Shown here piece after piece: positions 40,669-50,261 of a DNA stretch of 64,000 nucleotides. Source of the DNA: Bacilliculturomica massiliensis (GTDB lineage: Bacteria > Bacillota > Clostridia > Peptostreptococcales > Anaerovoracaceae). Position 1 is the stretch's first letter; every line of letters starts with the position of its first letter. The stretch covers positions 559,997-623,996 of the forward strand of contig NZ_LR027603.1 of NCBI RefSeq assembly GCF_900605495.1, written 5' to 3'. The notes beneath the pieces are model-generated. The model had not been told where the DNA came from and did not search any database. It saw nothing but the letters and a program-made list of their open reading frames with translations. A program made the translations under genes and the position numbers.

Positions 40669-43159
40669 AATACAGACAAGCTATCTCGGAAAAAACAAGC
40701 CTCTTGCGGAAGGCCTGAAGGAAGCCATGGCGAAGGCGGAGGCGGTGGATATCAGCGTGTCCTTTATCATGGAATCCGGCGTGCGCCTGTTGGAGCCGGA
40801 ATTGAGGTCGCTGGCGGAGCGGAAGGTCCCTATTCGGATTCTGGTGGGAGAATACATGGGTATTACGCAGCCGCAGGCGTTGTACCTGCTGCGGGAGATA
40901 TGCGGCGATGTGCTGGATATGAGGTTTTATTCTGATCTGGAGGAAGAGCATTTCCATCCGAAGGCGTATTTTTTTCACTATGGCGGGATGAAGAGCGAGT
41001 TTTTTCTTGGATCTTCAAACATGTCCCGTTCAGCTTTGACAACGGGGATCGAGTGGAATTGCCGATTGAATAACACGGAGAACAAGGATGAGTTCGATGA
41101 TTTTTACGATGAGTTCCTGTTCCTGTTTGAATACAATGCCAGACCCATTGACGACAGGTGCCTGAGCGACTACGCGCGCAACTGGCGCGCGCCAAAGGTT
41201 TTCGGACGAAACAGGACTGACGCGTCAGAGGAAGTATTCACAGACAACGGGCGCATACAGCCCCGGGGAGCGCAGATCGAAGCGCTTTGCGAGCTGAAGC
41301 GTACCAGAAACGAGGGATTGGATAAGGCTTTGGTGGTCGCCGCTACAGGAGTGGGGAAAACTTATCTGGCTGCTTTTGACTGCGTTATTGCGGAGCGGAT
41401 TCTGTTTGTGGCGCACCGGGAGGAAATACTAAAGCAGGCGTCTGAGACCTTTGAGAAGATCTATCCAAACAAGAAGCTGGGCTGGTTCAATTCGGAAAAG
41501 AAGGACACAGAGGCTGATATTCTGTTCGCCTCTGTACAGACTTTGGGGAAAGATGTTTATCTGAAACAGGATGTTTTCTCTCCTACATATTTTGATTACA
41601 TTGTGGTAGATGAATTTCATCACGCGGCGGCTGTCGGTTATGGGAGAATACTCCAATATTTTAAACCGCGATTTTTGCTGGGCCTGACGGCCACGCCGGA
41701 CCGCCTGGACAATAAGGATATTTACCGGTTGTGCGATTACAATCTCGTCTACGATATTGACTTATTCGCAGCGATCAACCGGGATTTTCTCGTACCGTTT
41801 CATTATTACGGTATTTATGACGAGACGAACTATGATGAGATCGAATTTCACAATGGCCGCTATGACGAAAAGCAGTTGGAAAAGGCGCTGATGCTGCATA
41901 AGCGGGCGGAGATCGTCTATGCAAACTACAGGAAATTCAATTCAGCGCGAGCCATCGGATTTTGCGCCACACAGGCTCACGCTATCCAGATGGCGGAATA
42001 TTTTGATTCCAAAGGGATCACTTCCCGTGCCGTCGTGAGCGGAAGGGGGGGAACGCCTCGGGACAGAGCCATTGAAGAATTGGAGAGCGGGAGAGTCCGC
42101 GTGCTTTTTACTGTAGATATGTTTAACGAGGGCGTGGATATTCCCAGTCTGGACATGGTGCTGTTTCTGAGGCCTACGGAGTCTCCTACCGTGTTTTTAC
42201 AGCAGCTGGGCCGCGGTCTTCGCAAATGCGGCGGAAAGAAATATCTGAACGTGCTGGACTTTATCGGAAATTACAAAAAAGCGTTTCTGATCCCCAGCTT
42301 GCTTCGCGGCAGGAGCCAGACGGAAAAGGCGGAAATAGAAGCGCGGGGAGAGCGTATACTCAGCGTGGACGTTTATGCAGATATGGAGGAATGGCTCCCG
42401 GAGGGATGCAGGGCGGATTTCGACTTCCGCCTTATCGATCTGATGGAGCGTCAGAGGAAACAGAGCTGCAAGCTGGAGGATCAGCTGAGGGAAGAGTATT
42501 TCCGTGTCAGGGCTTATCTGGACCACAGGCCGAGCCGCACAGAGTTTTACACGTATATGGATGACGGAGTGAAAGCGTTTTTTAAGAAACGAGGCACGGC
42601 GGCGTTCCATCCATTCCGCAGAAAAGGCGGCTATCTGGCTTTTCTGGAATCATTGGGCGATCTGTCCACAGAGGAACTTGAGCTGAAAAACACTTTTGCT
42701 GCGGATTTCCTGCATCTGTTGGAAACGACAGATATGTCTAAGCTGTACAAGCTGCCGCTGCTCCTTGCATTCTATGACGGAGCAGGGGGAAGCATCCGGC
42801 TTGAGATCGGAGATAAACAGATCGCGGACAGCTTCCGCAGCTTTTATGAGAATCCGTCCAACGGCTGGGATATGAAGAGACACAAGAGCACGGAGGGTTA
42901 TCTGACCTGGACGGATGAGGAATACATACGGCTGGCAAAAAAGAACCCCGTTCATTTTTTGATGAAAACTTCTGCACGGTACTTCACTTTGGAAAATGAG
43001 AGGTTTGGACTGTCGAAAGAGTTGGAGCCTTACTGTGAACAGCCGCGGTTCGCAGAGCATTTTCTGGATTGCCTGGAACAGAGACGGGTGGAGTTTTATA
43101 AGAACAGGTTTGATAAGATTGTTGGAGAAGGAAAGGGTGACGGTGAGAGCCCAAAATGA
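40661..43159 (+). CDS. PLD-nuclease/SF2 helicase fusion protein
   Basis: This 832-residue protein starts at 40661 (GGAGATGGAGC upstream). The first 170 residues are a phospholipase-D-like nuclease domain, with HPK at residues 99-101 and GSSN at 117-120, the HKD-type catalytic set. Then comes an SF2 DEAD/DEAH helicase core: Walker A ATGVGKT near 228, DEFH near 316, a LTATPDR motif III, and QQLGRGLRK motif VI near 514. The C-terminal 280 residues are uncharacterised and not DUF3427. Proteins of this type (COG3886 plus COG1061) are thought to act on nucleic acids in repair or defence. The nuclease and helicase motifs look intact. Confidence 0.9.
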   Translation: MTKIQTSYLGKNKPLAEGLKEAMAKAEAVDISVSFIMESGVRLLEPELRSLAERKVPIRILVGEYMGITQPQALYLLREICGDVLDMRFYSDLEEEHFHPKAYFFHYGGMKSEFFLGSSNMSRSALTTGIEWNCRLNNTENKDEFDDFYDEFLFLFEYNARPIDDRCLSDYARNWRAPKVFGRNRTDASEEVFTDNGRIQPRGAQIEALCELKRTRNEGLDKALVVAATGVGKTYLAAFDCVIAERILFVAHREEILKQASETFEKIYPNKKLGWFNSEKKDTEADILFASVQTLGKDVYLKQDVFSPTYFDYIVVDEFHHAAAVGYGRILQYFKPRFLLGLTATPDRLDNKDIYRLCDYNLVYDIDLFAAINRDFLVPFHYYGIYDETNYDEIEFHNGRYDEKQLEKALMLHKRAEIVYANYRKFNSARAIGFCATQAHAIQMAEYFDSKGITSRAVVSGRGGTPRDRAIEELESGRVRVLFTVDMFNEGVDIPSLDMVLFLRPTESPTVFLQQLGRGLRKCGGKKYLNVLDFIGNYKKAFLIPSLLRGRSQTEKAEIEARGERILSVDVYADMEEWLPEGCRADFDFRLIDLMERQRKQSCKLEDQLREEYFRVRAYLDHRPSRTEFYTYMDDGVKAFFKKRGTAAFHPFRRKGGYLAFLESLGDLSTEELELKNTFAADFLHLLETTDMSKLYKLPLLLAFYDGAGGSIRLEIGDKQIADSFRSFYENPSNGWDMKRHKSTEGYLTWTDEEYIRLAKKNPVHFLMKTSARYFTLENERFGLSKELEPYCEQPRFAEHFLDCLEQRRVEFYKNRFDKIVGEGKGDGESPK

Positions 43160-43166
43160 GGTGACT

Positions 43167-43571
43167 ATGAAACACATCTACGTAGCCGCAGCCATCATCA
43201 TAAAAGACGGCAAAATTTTATGTACGCAGCGGGGAAAAAATAAACACGACTACATATCATATAAGTTTGAATTTCCAGGGGGAAAGCTGGAGCCGGGGGA
43301 GGACGGAAAGACTGCGCTGGCCCGGGAGCTGGAGGAGGAGATGAAACTGACGATTCCGGTGGAACAGCTGGAATATTTTATGACGGTAGAGCATGAATAT
43401 CCGGATTTTGCGATTACGATGTACAGCTATCTCTGTCCGTTGGGAGAAAAGAACTTTGACTTGTTAGAGCACGTATCAGCGAAGTGGCTGCCGCCCCGCG
43501 AGCTGGGGCAGCTGGACTGGGCGGGGGCCGACAAGCCTATTGTGGAAGAACTGATGAATCAGAAACTGTGA
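43167..43571 (+). CDS. Nudix hydrolase (MutT-like)
   Basis: This 134-residue protein has a Nudix box at residues 39-61 (GGKLEPGEDGKTALARELEE...). The catalytic Glu residues are in place, but Lys stands where the box usually has Gly (residue 60). MutT-like members hydrolyse oxidised or other nucleoside triphosphates. The start at 43167 (GAGGTG upstream) is 7 bases after the helicase stop, and the next helicase starts 7 bases after its own stop. It is therefore embedded between two PLD-helicases, which points to nucleotide processing as part of their common job. Confidence 0.92.
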   Translation: MKHIYVAAAIIIKDGKILCTQRGKNKHDYISYKFEFPGGKLEPGEDGKTALARELEEEMKLTIPVEQLEYFMTVEHEYPDFAITMYSYLCPLGEKNFDLLEHVSAKWLPPRELGQLDWAGADKPIVEELMNQKL

Positions 43572-43578
43572 GGGTGTT

Positions 43579-46476
43579 ATGGCGATTTCAGAACGGCTGG
43601 AAGACGGACTGCGGACCGGATTCATCGACTGCAATTTGACCTCGTTGGAGCGGTATCATCCGAAGCTTTTGGTTAATGACCACAAGCGCGGGATGAAAGT
43701 GCTGACCAATATTATTGACGAGCTCCACAACTGCGAGGAGTTCTATTTTTCTGTGGCCTTCATTACAAATAGCGGCGTCACATCTCTGATTAACATTCTG
43801 TCAGAGATGAAAGAGAGGCAGATCAAGGGGAAAATCATCACCTCGCAGTATCAGAATTTTACACAGCCCAAGGCCCTGGAGCGGCTTCTTGCGTTTGAAA
43901 ACATCGAGCTGCGCATAGTGACAAAAGGAAATTTTCACGGGAAGGGATATATATTTAAACAGTCAGACAGCTATTCCTTCATCGTAGGCAGCAGTAATTT
44001 GACCCAGAGCGCGCTTTCTAAAAATAAAGAGTGGAATTTAAAACTGTCTTCGCTTGAAAATGGTCTACTCATGCAGAATATCATGCGGGAATTTGACCAG
44101 ACCTTTTCAGCAGCGGAGTCTGTTGACGTGCGGTGGCTGAGGGATTACACAGAGCTCTACACGCGGATCCGGCAGACGCAGAGTGAACTGAGAAAGAAAG
44201 TCCAGGCATCTGCAAGTCAGGGAAATGTCCTGAATTTGACTCAGATCACACCGAATAAAATGCAGCGCGAGGCGTTGACTGCGCTTGCGTCACTGCGCAG
44301 AGACGGAAAGCAAAAAGCATTGCTGATTTCTGCTACTGCCACAGGAAAGACCTATTTGTCAGCCTTCGATGTTGCGGTTTTTCAGCCAAGGCGTTTTCTA
44401 TTTCTCATACACAGGGAGAATATTGCCCGAAAGGCGATGGAGAGCTATAAGGCGATTTTGGGACAAGATCTGGATGCGGGTATTCTCAGCGGAAGGGAAA
44501 AGGGTGGGGACGCCGCCTATGTATTTGCAATGATACAGACCTTATCGCAGGATTCCGTTTTGAATCAGTTTGGACCGGAGCATTTTGATTACATCGTCAT
44601 CGACGAGGTGCATCGCTCCGGGGCTGCCACCTATCAGAAGATATTGGAACACTTTAAGCCCAAGTTCCTGTTGGGGATGACGGCGACGCCGGAGCGTACG
44701 GACGGCTTTGATATTTTTAAGGCTTTTGACTACAACATTGCCTATGAAATTCGTCTCAATCAGGCGCTGGAGGAACAGATGCTGGCCCCCTTTCATTACT
44801 TTGGAGTCAGCGAGATTCAGGTATACGGCGAGTTGTTGGACGAAGGCGCGGACTTCAATCGTCTGACCAGTGAGGAGAGGGTTCGCCATATCATCGAGAA
44901 GGCGAACTATTATGGGTGGGACAATGGCCGCGTAAAGGGGTTGATATTCTGCAGTCGTGTGGAGGAGGCCAGAGTTTTATCAGAACGTTTCAACCGTCGG
45001 GGTTATGCCACTCTGGCGTTGGATGGAAGCTCCACGGAAGAGCAGCGGGAAGAAGCGATCCGCAGGCTGGAGCAGGATCAGCGCGAGGGCGGGTTGGATT
45101 ACATCTTTACTGTGGACATTTTTAATGAAGGCGTCGATATTCCTTCGGTCAATCAGATCATTATGCTGAGACCTACCCAGTCGGCAATTGTGTTTGTGCA
45201 GCAGCTTGGACGTGGTTTGAGAAAGACAGAAGAGAAAGATTTTCTCACGGTAATCGATTTTATTGGGAATTACGCCAATAACTATTTGGTGCCGATCGCG
45301 CTTTATGGAGATCGTTCATATAACAAGGATACCATACGAAAGTTGATCAATAATGGGAGCAGCACCATACCCGGGTGTTCAACCGTAAATTTTGATACGA
45401 TAACTAAGGAAAGGATTTTCCAGTCCATAGATGAAACCAACCTGTCGAAACTGAAGGACCTGAAAAAGGATTATCAGTTGTTGAAATATCAGCGTGGGTC
45501 GATTCCAAGCATGATGGATTTCTTGAATTACGGGCAAAGAGAGCCCTATGCTTTTGTAAAATACTCAAATTCATACTACAATTTTGTTTGTAAAGCTGAG
45601 CATCAGGCGCCGGCTATGAACCTGTCAAAGCTGCGGCTTCTGGAGTTTTATTCAAAGGAAATTCTCAACGGTAAGAGAGTAGAGGAGGTTGTTTTTTTAG
45701 CTCTGCTCGTAGCAAAGGGGCAGGCGACAAAATCGGAAGTACAACAGATACTATTGAAGAACTTTGGTTTTCAGGCTTCTGAGGAAACGCTCCAATCCGC
45801 AGTGCACTGTTTGAATGGAAGCTTTCTGACAAAAGCGGACCGGAAAAAATATGGGGTTAATCCGAACATTACAGTCGAAGATGATACCTTCCGTATGGAA
45901 GGAGAATATTTGACGGTACTTACGGAAACGGTGTTTTATGATTGTCTCAACGATATGATAAAATATGCGTTCCGCCGATTCCAGCTGGACTTCGAGGCCG
46001 GACGCTACAGAGACGGTTTTCTCCTGTATCAGAAATATTCCAGAAAGGATGTCTGCCGGATTTTAAACTGGGAAAAGGACGTCTCTTCGATTGTTTATGG
46101 GTATAAGATTGAAAACAATACCTGCCCTATTTTTGTAACATACGAAAAGAAAGAAGATATTCGAGACGGAACAAAGTATGAGGATCGCTTTGTAAACGCT
46201 CAACTGTTTAGCTGGCAGACAAAGCATGATCGAAAGTTGACATCCAAGGATGTGGTGAGCCTGCAGGCAGCGAATAATACGGGTATGCGGATACTTCTTT
46301 TCGTAAAAAAGAGCGATGGAGAGGGCTCAGATTTTTATTATATGGGCGATTTGGCTCCTGCTGAATTCAACCAGTCGGAGATTTTGGATAACGGCCGTAT
46401 GGTTCCCATCGTAGACGTTCTGTTCCACATGAAAGATGAGGTTGCAGAATCAATGTATCAGTATTTGGAAGGATAA
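43579..46476 (+). CDS. PLD-nuclease/SF2 helicase with C-terminal DUF3427
   Basis: This 965-residue protein has a short N-terminal lead (FIDCNLTSLERYHPKLLVND), then a PLD-like domain (HGK at residues 120-122, GSSN at 137-140). The SF2 helicase core has ATATGKT near 253, DEVH near 342, MTATPER, and QQLGRGLRK near residue 543. A DUF3427 region follows at about 830-960 (FVTYEKKEDIRDGTKYEDRF, WQTKHDRKLTSKD). It is homologous to the upstream PLD-helicase but longer, so the operon carries two diverged paralogues flanking a Nudix gene. The last residues, MYQYLEG, reappear as a scar upstream of sbcD. Confidence 0.92.
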   Translation: MAISERLEDGLRTGFIDCNLTSLERYHPKLLVNDHKRGMKVLTNIIDELHNCEEFYFSVAFITNSGVTSLINILSEMKERQIKGKIITSQYQNFTQPKALERLLAFENIELRIVTKGNFHGKGYIFKQSDSYSFIVGSSNLTQSALSKNKEWNLKLSSLENGLLMQNIMREFDQTFSAAESVDVRWLRDYTELYTRIRQTQSELRKKVQASASQGNVLNLTQITPNKMQREALTALASLRRDGKQKALLISATATGKTYLSAFDVAVFQPRRFLFLIHRENIARKAMESYKAILGQDLDAGILSGREKGGDAAYVFAMIQTLSQDSVLNQFGPEHFDYIVIDEVHRSGAATYQKILEHFKPKFLLGMTATPERTDGFDIFKAFDYNIAYEIRLNQALEEQMLAPFHYFGVSEIQVYGELLDEGADFNRLTSEERVRHIIEKANYYGWDNGRVKGLIFCSRVEEARVLSERFNRRGYATLALDGSSTEEQREEAIRRLEQDQREGGLDYIFTVDIFNEGVDIPSVNQIIMLRPTQSAIVFVQQLGRGLRKTEEKDFLTVIDFIGNYANNYLVPIALYGDRSYNKDTIRKLINNGSSTIPGCSTVNFDTITKERIFQSIDETNLSKLKDLKKDYQLLKYQRGSIPSMMDFLNYGQREPYAFVKYSNSYYNFVCKAEHQAPAMNLSKLRLLEFYSKEILNGKRVEEVVFLALLVAKGQATKSEVQQILLKNFGFQASEETLQSAVHCLNGSFLTKADRKKYGVNPNITVEDDTFRMEGEYLTVLTETVFYDCLNDMIKYAFRRFQLDFEAGRYRDGFLLYQKYSRKDVCRILNWEKDVSSIVYGYKIENNTCPIFVTYEKKEDIRDGTKYEDRFVNAQLFSWQTKHDRKLTSKDVVSLQAANNTGMRILLFVKKSDGEGSDFYYMGDLAPAEFNQSEILDNGRMVPIVDVLFHMKDEVAESMYQYLEG

Positions 46477-46545
46477 TGTATAAAGCCGCTGCATAGATCA
46501 GATTTCCATATTGACGGCTGGAGTATCGAGGAGCTTTGCTCCTCA

Positions 46546-47430
46546 TCATCCTGGTTTCTTCGCTACCGGCGGGCGCCGGCCGCACAGGGCGGCGACGATG
46601 AGCGCTGTCAGCAGTATGAGCCGTGTCCAGTCGAAAGCGGCGGACAGCGTAAAAGAAAACCATCGGTCCTTGAACCACAGGAATTGGGAGAGCTGTATCC
46701 CGGCCAGCAATACCCATCCACAGATAAAGAGCGTTCGGTTTTTTCCCGTCAGTTGGATCCCTTTCGTCTTGAAGGACAAGATCGTCAGGATGACCAGCAG
46801 GATCATACATATCGTCTGGATCCAAGCGATATAGAGACGTATGTAGTTCATTTCAGGGGTGTAAGATAAGGTGAACAGAATCAAGCGCCAGTTAATGCCC
46901 GTGGCAAAACGCAGATAGATGTCTGCGGTGAAATACACGATCCAGCCGCACCACAGGCCGATCCGTTGCCGCAAGAGGAAGCAGACGACGCTGCAAAGCA
47001 GAATCGGCGAGGCATATAGCAGCGACAGGATCGGCGAACCGGAAAGAAACACGAGCAGAAGAACGACCAGTAAGCCCGTGCAGAGTAAGATCGTTCCTAC
47101 GATCTTGCGCGGCGGAAAACCATGTTCCCGGTCCGATGCATTTTCCAATTTGTTTGTTGTTTCATCTACAGTTACGATTTTCTGTACGTGTTCCGGCGCA
47201 TTTTTTTCTGCGGTCTCCGGCAAATGTCCGGGCTTCTCACCTTTGACCAGCTCGTCCAGCGTGACGCCGAAAATATCGCTGAGTTTTATTAATTTGTCCA
47301 GCTCCGGAACGGCGCCGTCGGTCTCCCATCTGGAGACCGACTGACGGGACACATCCAGCGCGCCGGCCAGATCGCCCTGAGACATGTTTTTTTCTCTGCG
47401 CTGACGGCTGATATTTTCTCCAAGGCTCAT
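46546..47430 (-). CDS. XRE-family regulator with C-terminal membrane domain
   Basis: This 294-residue protein has an N-terminal Cro/C1 helix-turn-helix (QRREKNMSQGDLAGALDVSRQSVSRWE) and at least five membrane segments from about residue 107 onward (TILLCTGLLVVLLLVFLSG and so on). Membrane-bound XRE proteins may sense envelope or ionic signals and bind DNA directly. The start at 47430 follows GAGGAGGG by 7 bases. It converges on the DUF3427 operon. Confidence 0.87.
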   Translation of the reverse strand: MSLGENISRQRREKNMSQGDLAGALDVSRQSVSRWETDGAVPELDKLIKLSDIFGVTLDELVKGEKPGHLPETAEKNAPEHVQKIVTVDETTNKLENASDREHGFPPRKIVGTILLCTGLLVVLLLVFLSGSPILSLLYASPILLCSVVCFLLRQRIGLWCGWIVYFTADIYLRFATGINWRLILFTLSYTPEMNYIRLYIAWIQTICMILLVILTILSFKTKGIQLTGKNRTLFICGWVLLAGIQLSQFLWFKDRWFSFTLSAAFDWTRLILLTALIVAALCGRRPPVAKKPG

Positions 47431-47522
47431 AATACGACCCTCCTCTGATTTCTTTATGGTGTTGGTCATCCGCCGGGGCCGCAGGTCGAAAGCGGAACTT
47501 TTATCCGGGGGAGGTACTTGTT

Positions 47523-47551
47523 ATTATAGAGTCTCGGAAGTCATAAGTCCA
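47523..47551 (-). promoter_or_regulatory. Predicted promoter of the XRE gene
   Basis: On the minus strand TGGACT (47546-47551) and TATAAT (47523-47528) are separated by 17 bases, 93 bases before the start. Confidence 0.5.
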
Positions 47552-47607
47552 CCAAGCTGCCTTGTAAATTTAGCAATCAGCAGTTGCACATGAAAAATCG
47601 CCTCCGT

Positions 47608-48498
47608 TTACTTTGGCTCTTCCGACAGATCCCAATAAAGGGTGGCGTCGATCTGCAATTCCTGCTTCAGCTGCTGCTTGATACGGGCCAGCGTGCGGGA
47701 GCTGGAGCTCATTTTATCTGCGGGCGGGGGATCCAGCTTTATATAAACCAGTTTATTTTCCGGGCCGTAATCGTGCAGTGATATTTCCTCCACAGATTTT
47801 GCCGGAATGAACTGGGAGATGATCTGCATGATCCCGTCTTCTGTATCCGCATCCACGCCTTCACCTAAAAGCAGAACGAGGCTTTCGCAGAACGAGCTGA
47901 AGCCGGATTTGAGGATGACGACGGTTACGGCGATCCCGAGCATTCCGTCCACAGGCAGATCTGTGTGAGGAACAGCCAGAATACCCATCAGCGTGGCTGC
48001 CGTGACAAGAGCGTCGGAAAAATTATCCCGCTGTACGGCTTTCAGCGCGGTGGACCGGACGTTTTTGTTCAGATAGCCAACGTACCACGCCATTAGGGCT
48101 TTGATCGCGATGCTGAAGCTCAGAGCTGCCACGGTCAGCCCGGTGATGGTGATCTGCAGAGGATGCAGCAGCCGTCCCAGGGCATCTGCGCCCACAGAGG
48201 CGCCGGTGATCATGATCAGAAGCGAAATGGAAAAACCACAGATATACTCCATGCGCCCATGCCCGTAAGGGTGGGCGCTGTCTTTTCCTCTCCCGGAAAA
48301 CGAAAAGCCCAGAAGCGTCACCAGAGACGACACACAATCAGCCAGATTATTCATCGCGTCGGCGGTGACCGCCACACTGTTGCTGAGAACGCCTGCAACT
48401 CCTTTGATCAAAAAGAGCAGCAGATTTCCCAGAAGTCCAGCCAGACCGGACCGTATGCCCACCGCATCGCGGCTGGTTTCACATTTCTTGCCTTTCAT
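47608..48498 (-). CDS. Cation diffusion facilitator (CDF) metal exporter
   Basis: This 296-residue protein has six membrane segments and a C-terminal cytoplasmic domain. The transport-site residues read N50/D54 in segment 2 (NNLAD) and D158/D162 in segment 5 (DNFSD). An N-D-D-D site, rather than D-D-H-D, is associated with Mn2+-exporting CDF proteins such as MntE, so I infer manganese. It lies 45 bases downstream of a MarR regulator on the same strand and is probably repressed by it. Confidence 0.88.
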   Translation of the reverse strand: MKGKKCETSRDAVGIRSGLAGLLGNLLLFLIKGVAGVLSNSVAVTADAMNNLADCVSSLVTLLGFSFSGRGKDSAHPYGHGRMEYICGFSISLLIMITGASVGADALGRLLHPLQITITGLTVAALSFSIAIKALMAWYVGYLNKNVRSTALKAVQRDNFSDALVTAATLMGILAVPHTDLPVDGMLGIAVTVVILKSGFSSFCESLVLLLGEGVDADTEDGIMQIISQFIPAKSVEEISLHDYGPENKLVYIKLDPPPADKMSSSSRTLARIKQQLKQELQIDATLYWDLSEEPK

Positions 48499-48543
48499 CT
48501 GTTCGCCTCCTTCCTATATCGTTTTTTTGGTTGCCGCGACACC

Positions 48544-49182
48544 TCACTCTCTGCACGGATCCCCCGGCCGGCCGTGACGGCGCTGGTGGAAGCCGCATCC
48601 GCCTCGTCCGCCGTGCGGGCGTCCGTGACCGTGTCCACCCATGGCAAATCGTTTTCCGCGCATAGCCATGAGATGTTCAAAGGCTTCGTCACCCATTCTT
48701 GAACGGGCCTGTTCCATCCACCGCATCATATCCTCGCTGCTGTCCGTCTCCGGCTCACCGGCAAATGTTTGGATGATCCGGTCCAGATAGCCGCCGAAAG
48801 CATCCTGCTCCTCTGGTGTGAGACAATCGAAGAGACCTGAGAAATCGGGCCTTTCCTGCGGGATGGCCTTGCCCTTATCCGTGAGGGTTATCATCATCAC
48901 ACGTTTGTCGCTTTCCATGGGTGTGCGGGTTATATATCCCGATTTTTCCAGTTTGCTCAACAATTCACTCAGGGACTGCTGACGGATATCCAGCAGGTAA
49001 GATAGATCTCTGGTGCTGATCTCCGGCTGCAGTTTCAGGATCGCCAACACGCGCCCCTGACCTCTTGTGGGGTCTGCGAAGGGGCCGTGCCCGCTGCGGC
49101 TCTGCAGATGTCGACGGTGGAGCAGCCACTGAAGATACATCATTTTTTCAAACAGATCATTGGATTTTAATTTATCTGACAT
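48544..49182 (-). CDS. MarR-family regulator with His/Gly-rich C-terminal tail
   Basis: This 212-residue protein has a MarR winged helix (STRDLSYLLDIRQQSLSELLSKLEKSGYI, about residues 55-83; wing ESDKRVMMITLTDKG). The last 35 residues are rich in His, Gly and Arg (GGHGHGRPHGGRGG), a possible metal-binding tail. That is odd for MarR and fits control of the metal exporter downstream. I start it at 49182 (GAGG 9 bases upstream) rather than the GTG at 49209, which lies within the operator. Confidence 0.87.
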   Translation of the reverse strand: MSDKLKSNDLFEKMMYLQWLLHRRHLQSRSGHGPFADPTRGQGRVLAILKLQPEISTRDLSYLLDIRQQSLSELLSKLEKSGYITRTPMESDKRVMMITLTDKGKAIPQERPDFSGLFDCLTPEEQDAFGGYLDRIIQTFAGEPETDSSEDMMRWMEQARSRMGDEAFEHLMAMRGKRFAMGGHGHGRPHGGRGGCGFHQRRHGRPGDPCRE

Positions 49183-49207
49183 TCTAATATCCTCGCTTTC
49201 TTGTTTC

Positions 49208-49219
49208 ACAGGTACCTGT
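49208..49219. promoter_or_regulatory. MarR operator 1
   Basis: ACAGGTACCTGT, a perfect palindrome located downstream of the marR -10. Confidence 0.65.
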
Positions 49220-49227
49220 CGATTACA

Positions 49228-49256
49228 ATAATACAGGTGCCTGTGTAATTTGTCAA
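49228..49256 (-). promoter_or_regulatory. Promoter of the marR-CDF operon
   Basis: On the minus strand TTGACA (49251-49256) and TATTAT (49228-49233) are separated by 17 bases; the spacer itself is an operator copy. Confidence 0.88.
49233..49244. promoter_or_regulatory. MarR operator 2, within the promoter spacer
   Basis: ACAGGTGCCTGT differs by one base from operator 1 and occupies the spacer between -10 and -35. Confidence 0.65.
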
Positions 49257-49265
49257 GGAATTATT

Positions 49266-49276
49266 AAGGTACCTGT
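49266..49276. promoter_or_regulatory. MarR operator 3, upstream of the -35
   Basis: AAGGTACCTGT keeps the GGTACC core. Centres of the three operators are spaced 25 and 32 bases apart. Confidence 0.5.
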
Positions 49277-49340
49277 GAAATAAGGTCAAGCAGCAGGTTC
49301 AGCGGGCATTCTCACTTCGAGAGCTTTTGCAGATAACGCT

Positions 49341-49991
49341 TCATTGATATAAAATCTCCCACACGGCGTTGAGCATAGGACTCCCGATGAAGAAATAAGC
49401 AGAGAAGAACAGCACAGTGCAGAGCGAGGCACTGTTCATCACAAAGAAATCTGTATTGCTGTTGTCTATCTGGACAACAGTGATTTTTTTGAGCAGAAGA
49501 CGAGACAGTCCAAAGCCGATCATCGTTCCGATCGTATTCATGATCAGATCGTCGATGTCTGTCGTACGCCAGTTAAGCAGTTGACTGGTTTCGATCAGCA
49601 GGGAAAAGAGGAAACCGGTAAGGCTTGTCCTAAGAAAAGACACGCCGTTTTTCCAAAGCAGGGGAAGGGCTGCACCCAACGGGATAAAGAGGACAGCGTT
49701 CATACTCAGTCCGAAGAAATTAACCCTGCCCCAACCGGTGAAGGGGGTCAGATTGAACGCGTCCAGGCTGAGGATGACATCTCCATGGCAGCCAATATCG
49801 TCAACGCCCCCCGCGCCGGTGATCGTCAGCATAGCTGTCAGCAGCAACAGAAATAGTTGAAAACCGACGACAAAACCGTAGGTGATTTTTACTTTTTTCG
49901 TTTTATAATATTGGCACAGGATCGTTTCCAGTGCGATGGAAATGGGTATCGTAAATAAATAGTTAGCCAATGCGGCTCTGATCAAGTTCAT
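49341..49991 (-). CDS. VanZ-family membrane protein
   Basis: This 216-residue protein has about five membrane segments and the VanZ-like core (FFGLSMNAVLFIPLGAALP, TGFLFSLLIETSQLLNWRTTDIDDLIMNTIG), with conserved Glu and Asp residues between segments. VanZ proteins give low-level teicoplanin resistance in some hosts, but most family members have unknown roles in the envelope. I start it at 49991 with GGGAGG 8 bases upstream. A TATAAT-like box at about 50015-50020 on the minus strand may be its promoter. Confidence 0.85.
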   Translation of the reverse strand: MNLIRAALANYLFTIPISIALETILCQYYKTKKVKITYGFVVGFQLFLLLLTAMLTITGAGGVDDIGCHGDVILSLDAFNLTPFTGWGRVNFFGLSMNAVLFIPLGAALPLLWKNGVSFLRTSLTGFLFSLLIETSQLLNWRTTDIDDLIMNTIGTMIGFGLSRLLLKKITVVQIDNSNTDFFVMNSASLCTVLFFSAYFFIGSPMLNAVWEILYQ

Positions 49992-50261
49992 TTTTCTGTC
50001 CTCCCTGTTTCCATTATATAGATCAGGAGACAGCAAGATCTTTATTTTATATGAATGAATTCTTAGGATTTATTAAATTCGTTTTTTCCCGAAAAACCAT
50101 GCATTTCGGTATGAATTCAGAGGGTAAACCGACTGAAGCGGCACGACAAGACAGGATGGATCGCTGCAGGGACGACATGGGCATGAGTCAACTGCACAGT
50201 CGATTCCAAGCTGTAATGCGGGAGAAGTCGTCTGTTAATTTCAATCTGTCCACCTAAAGCC

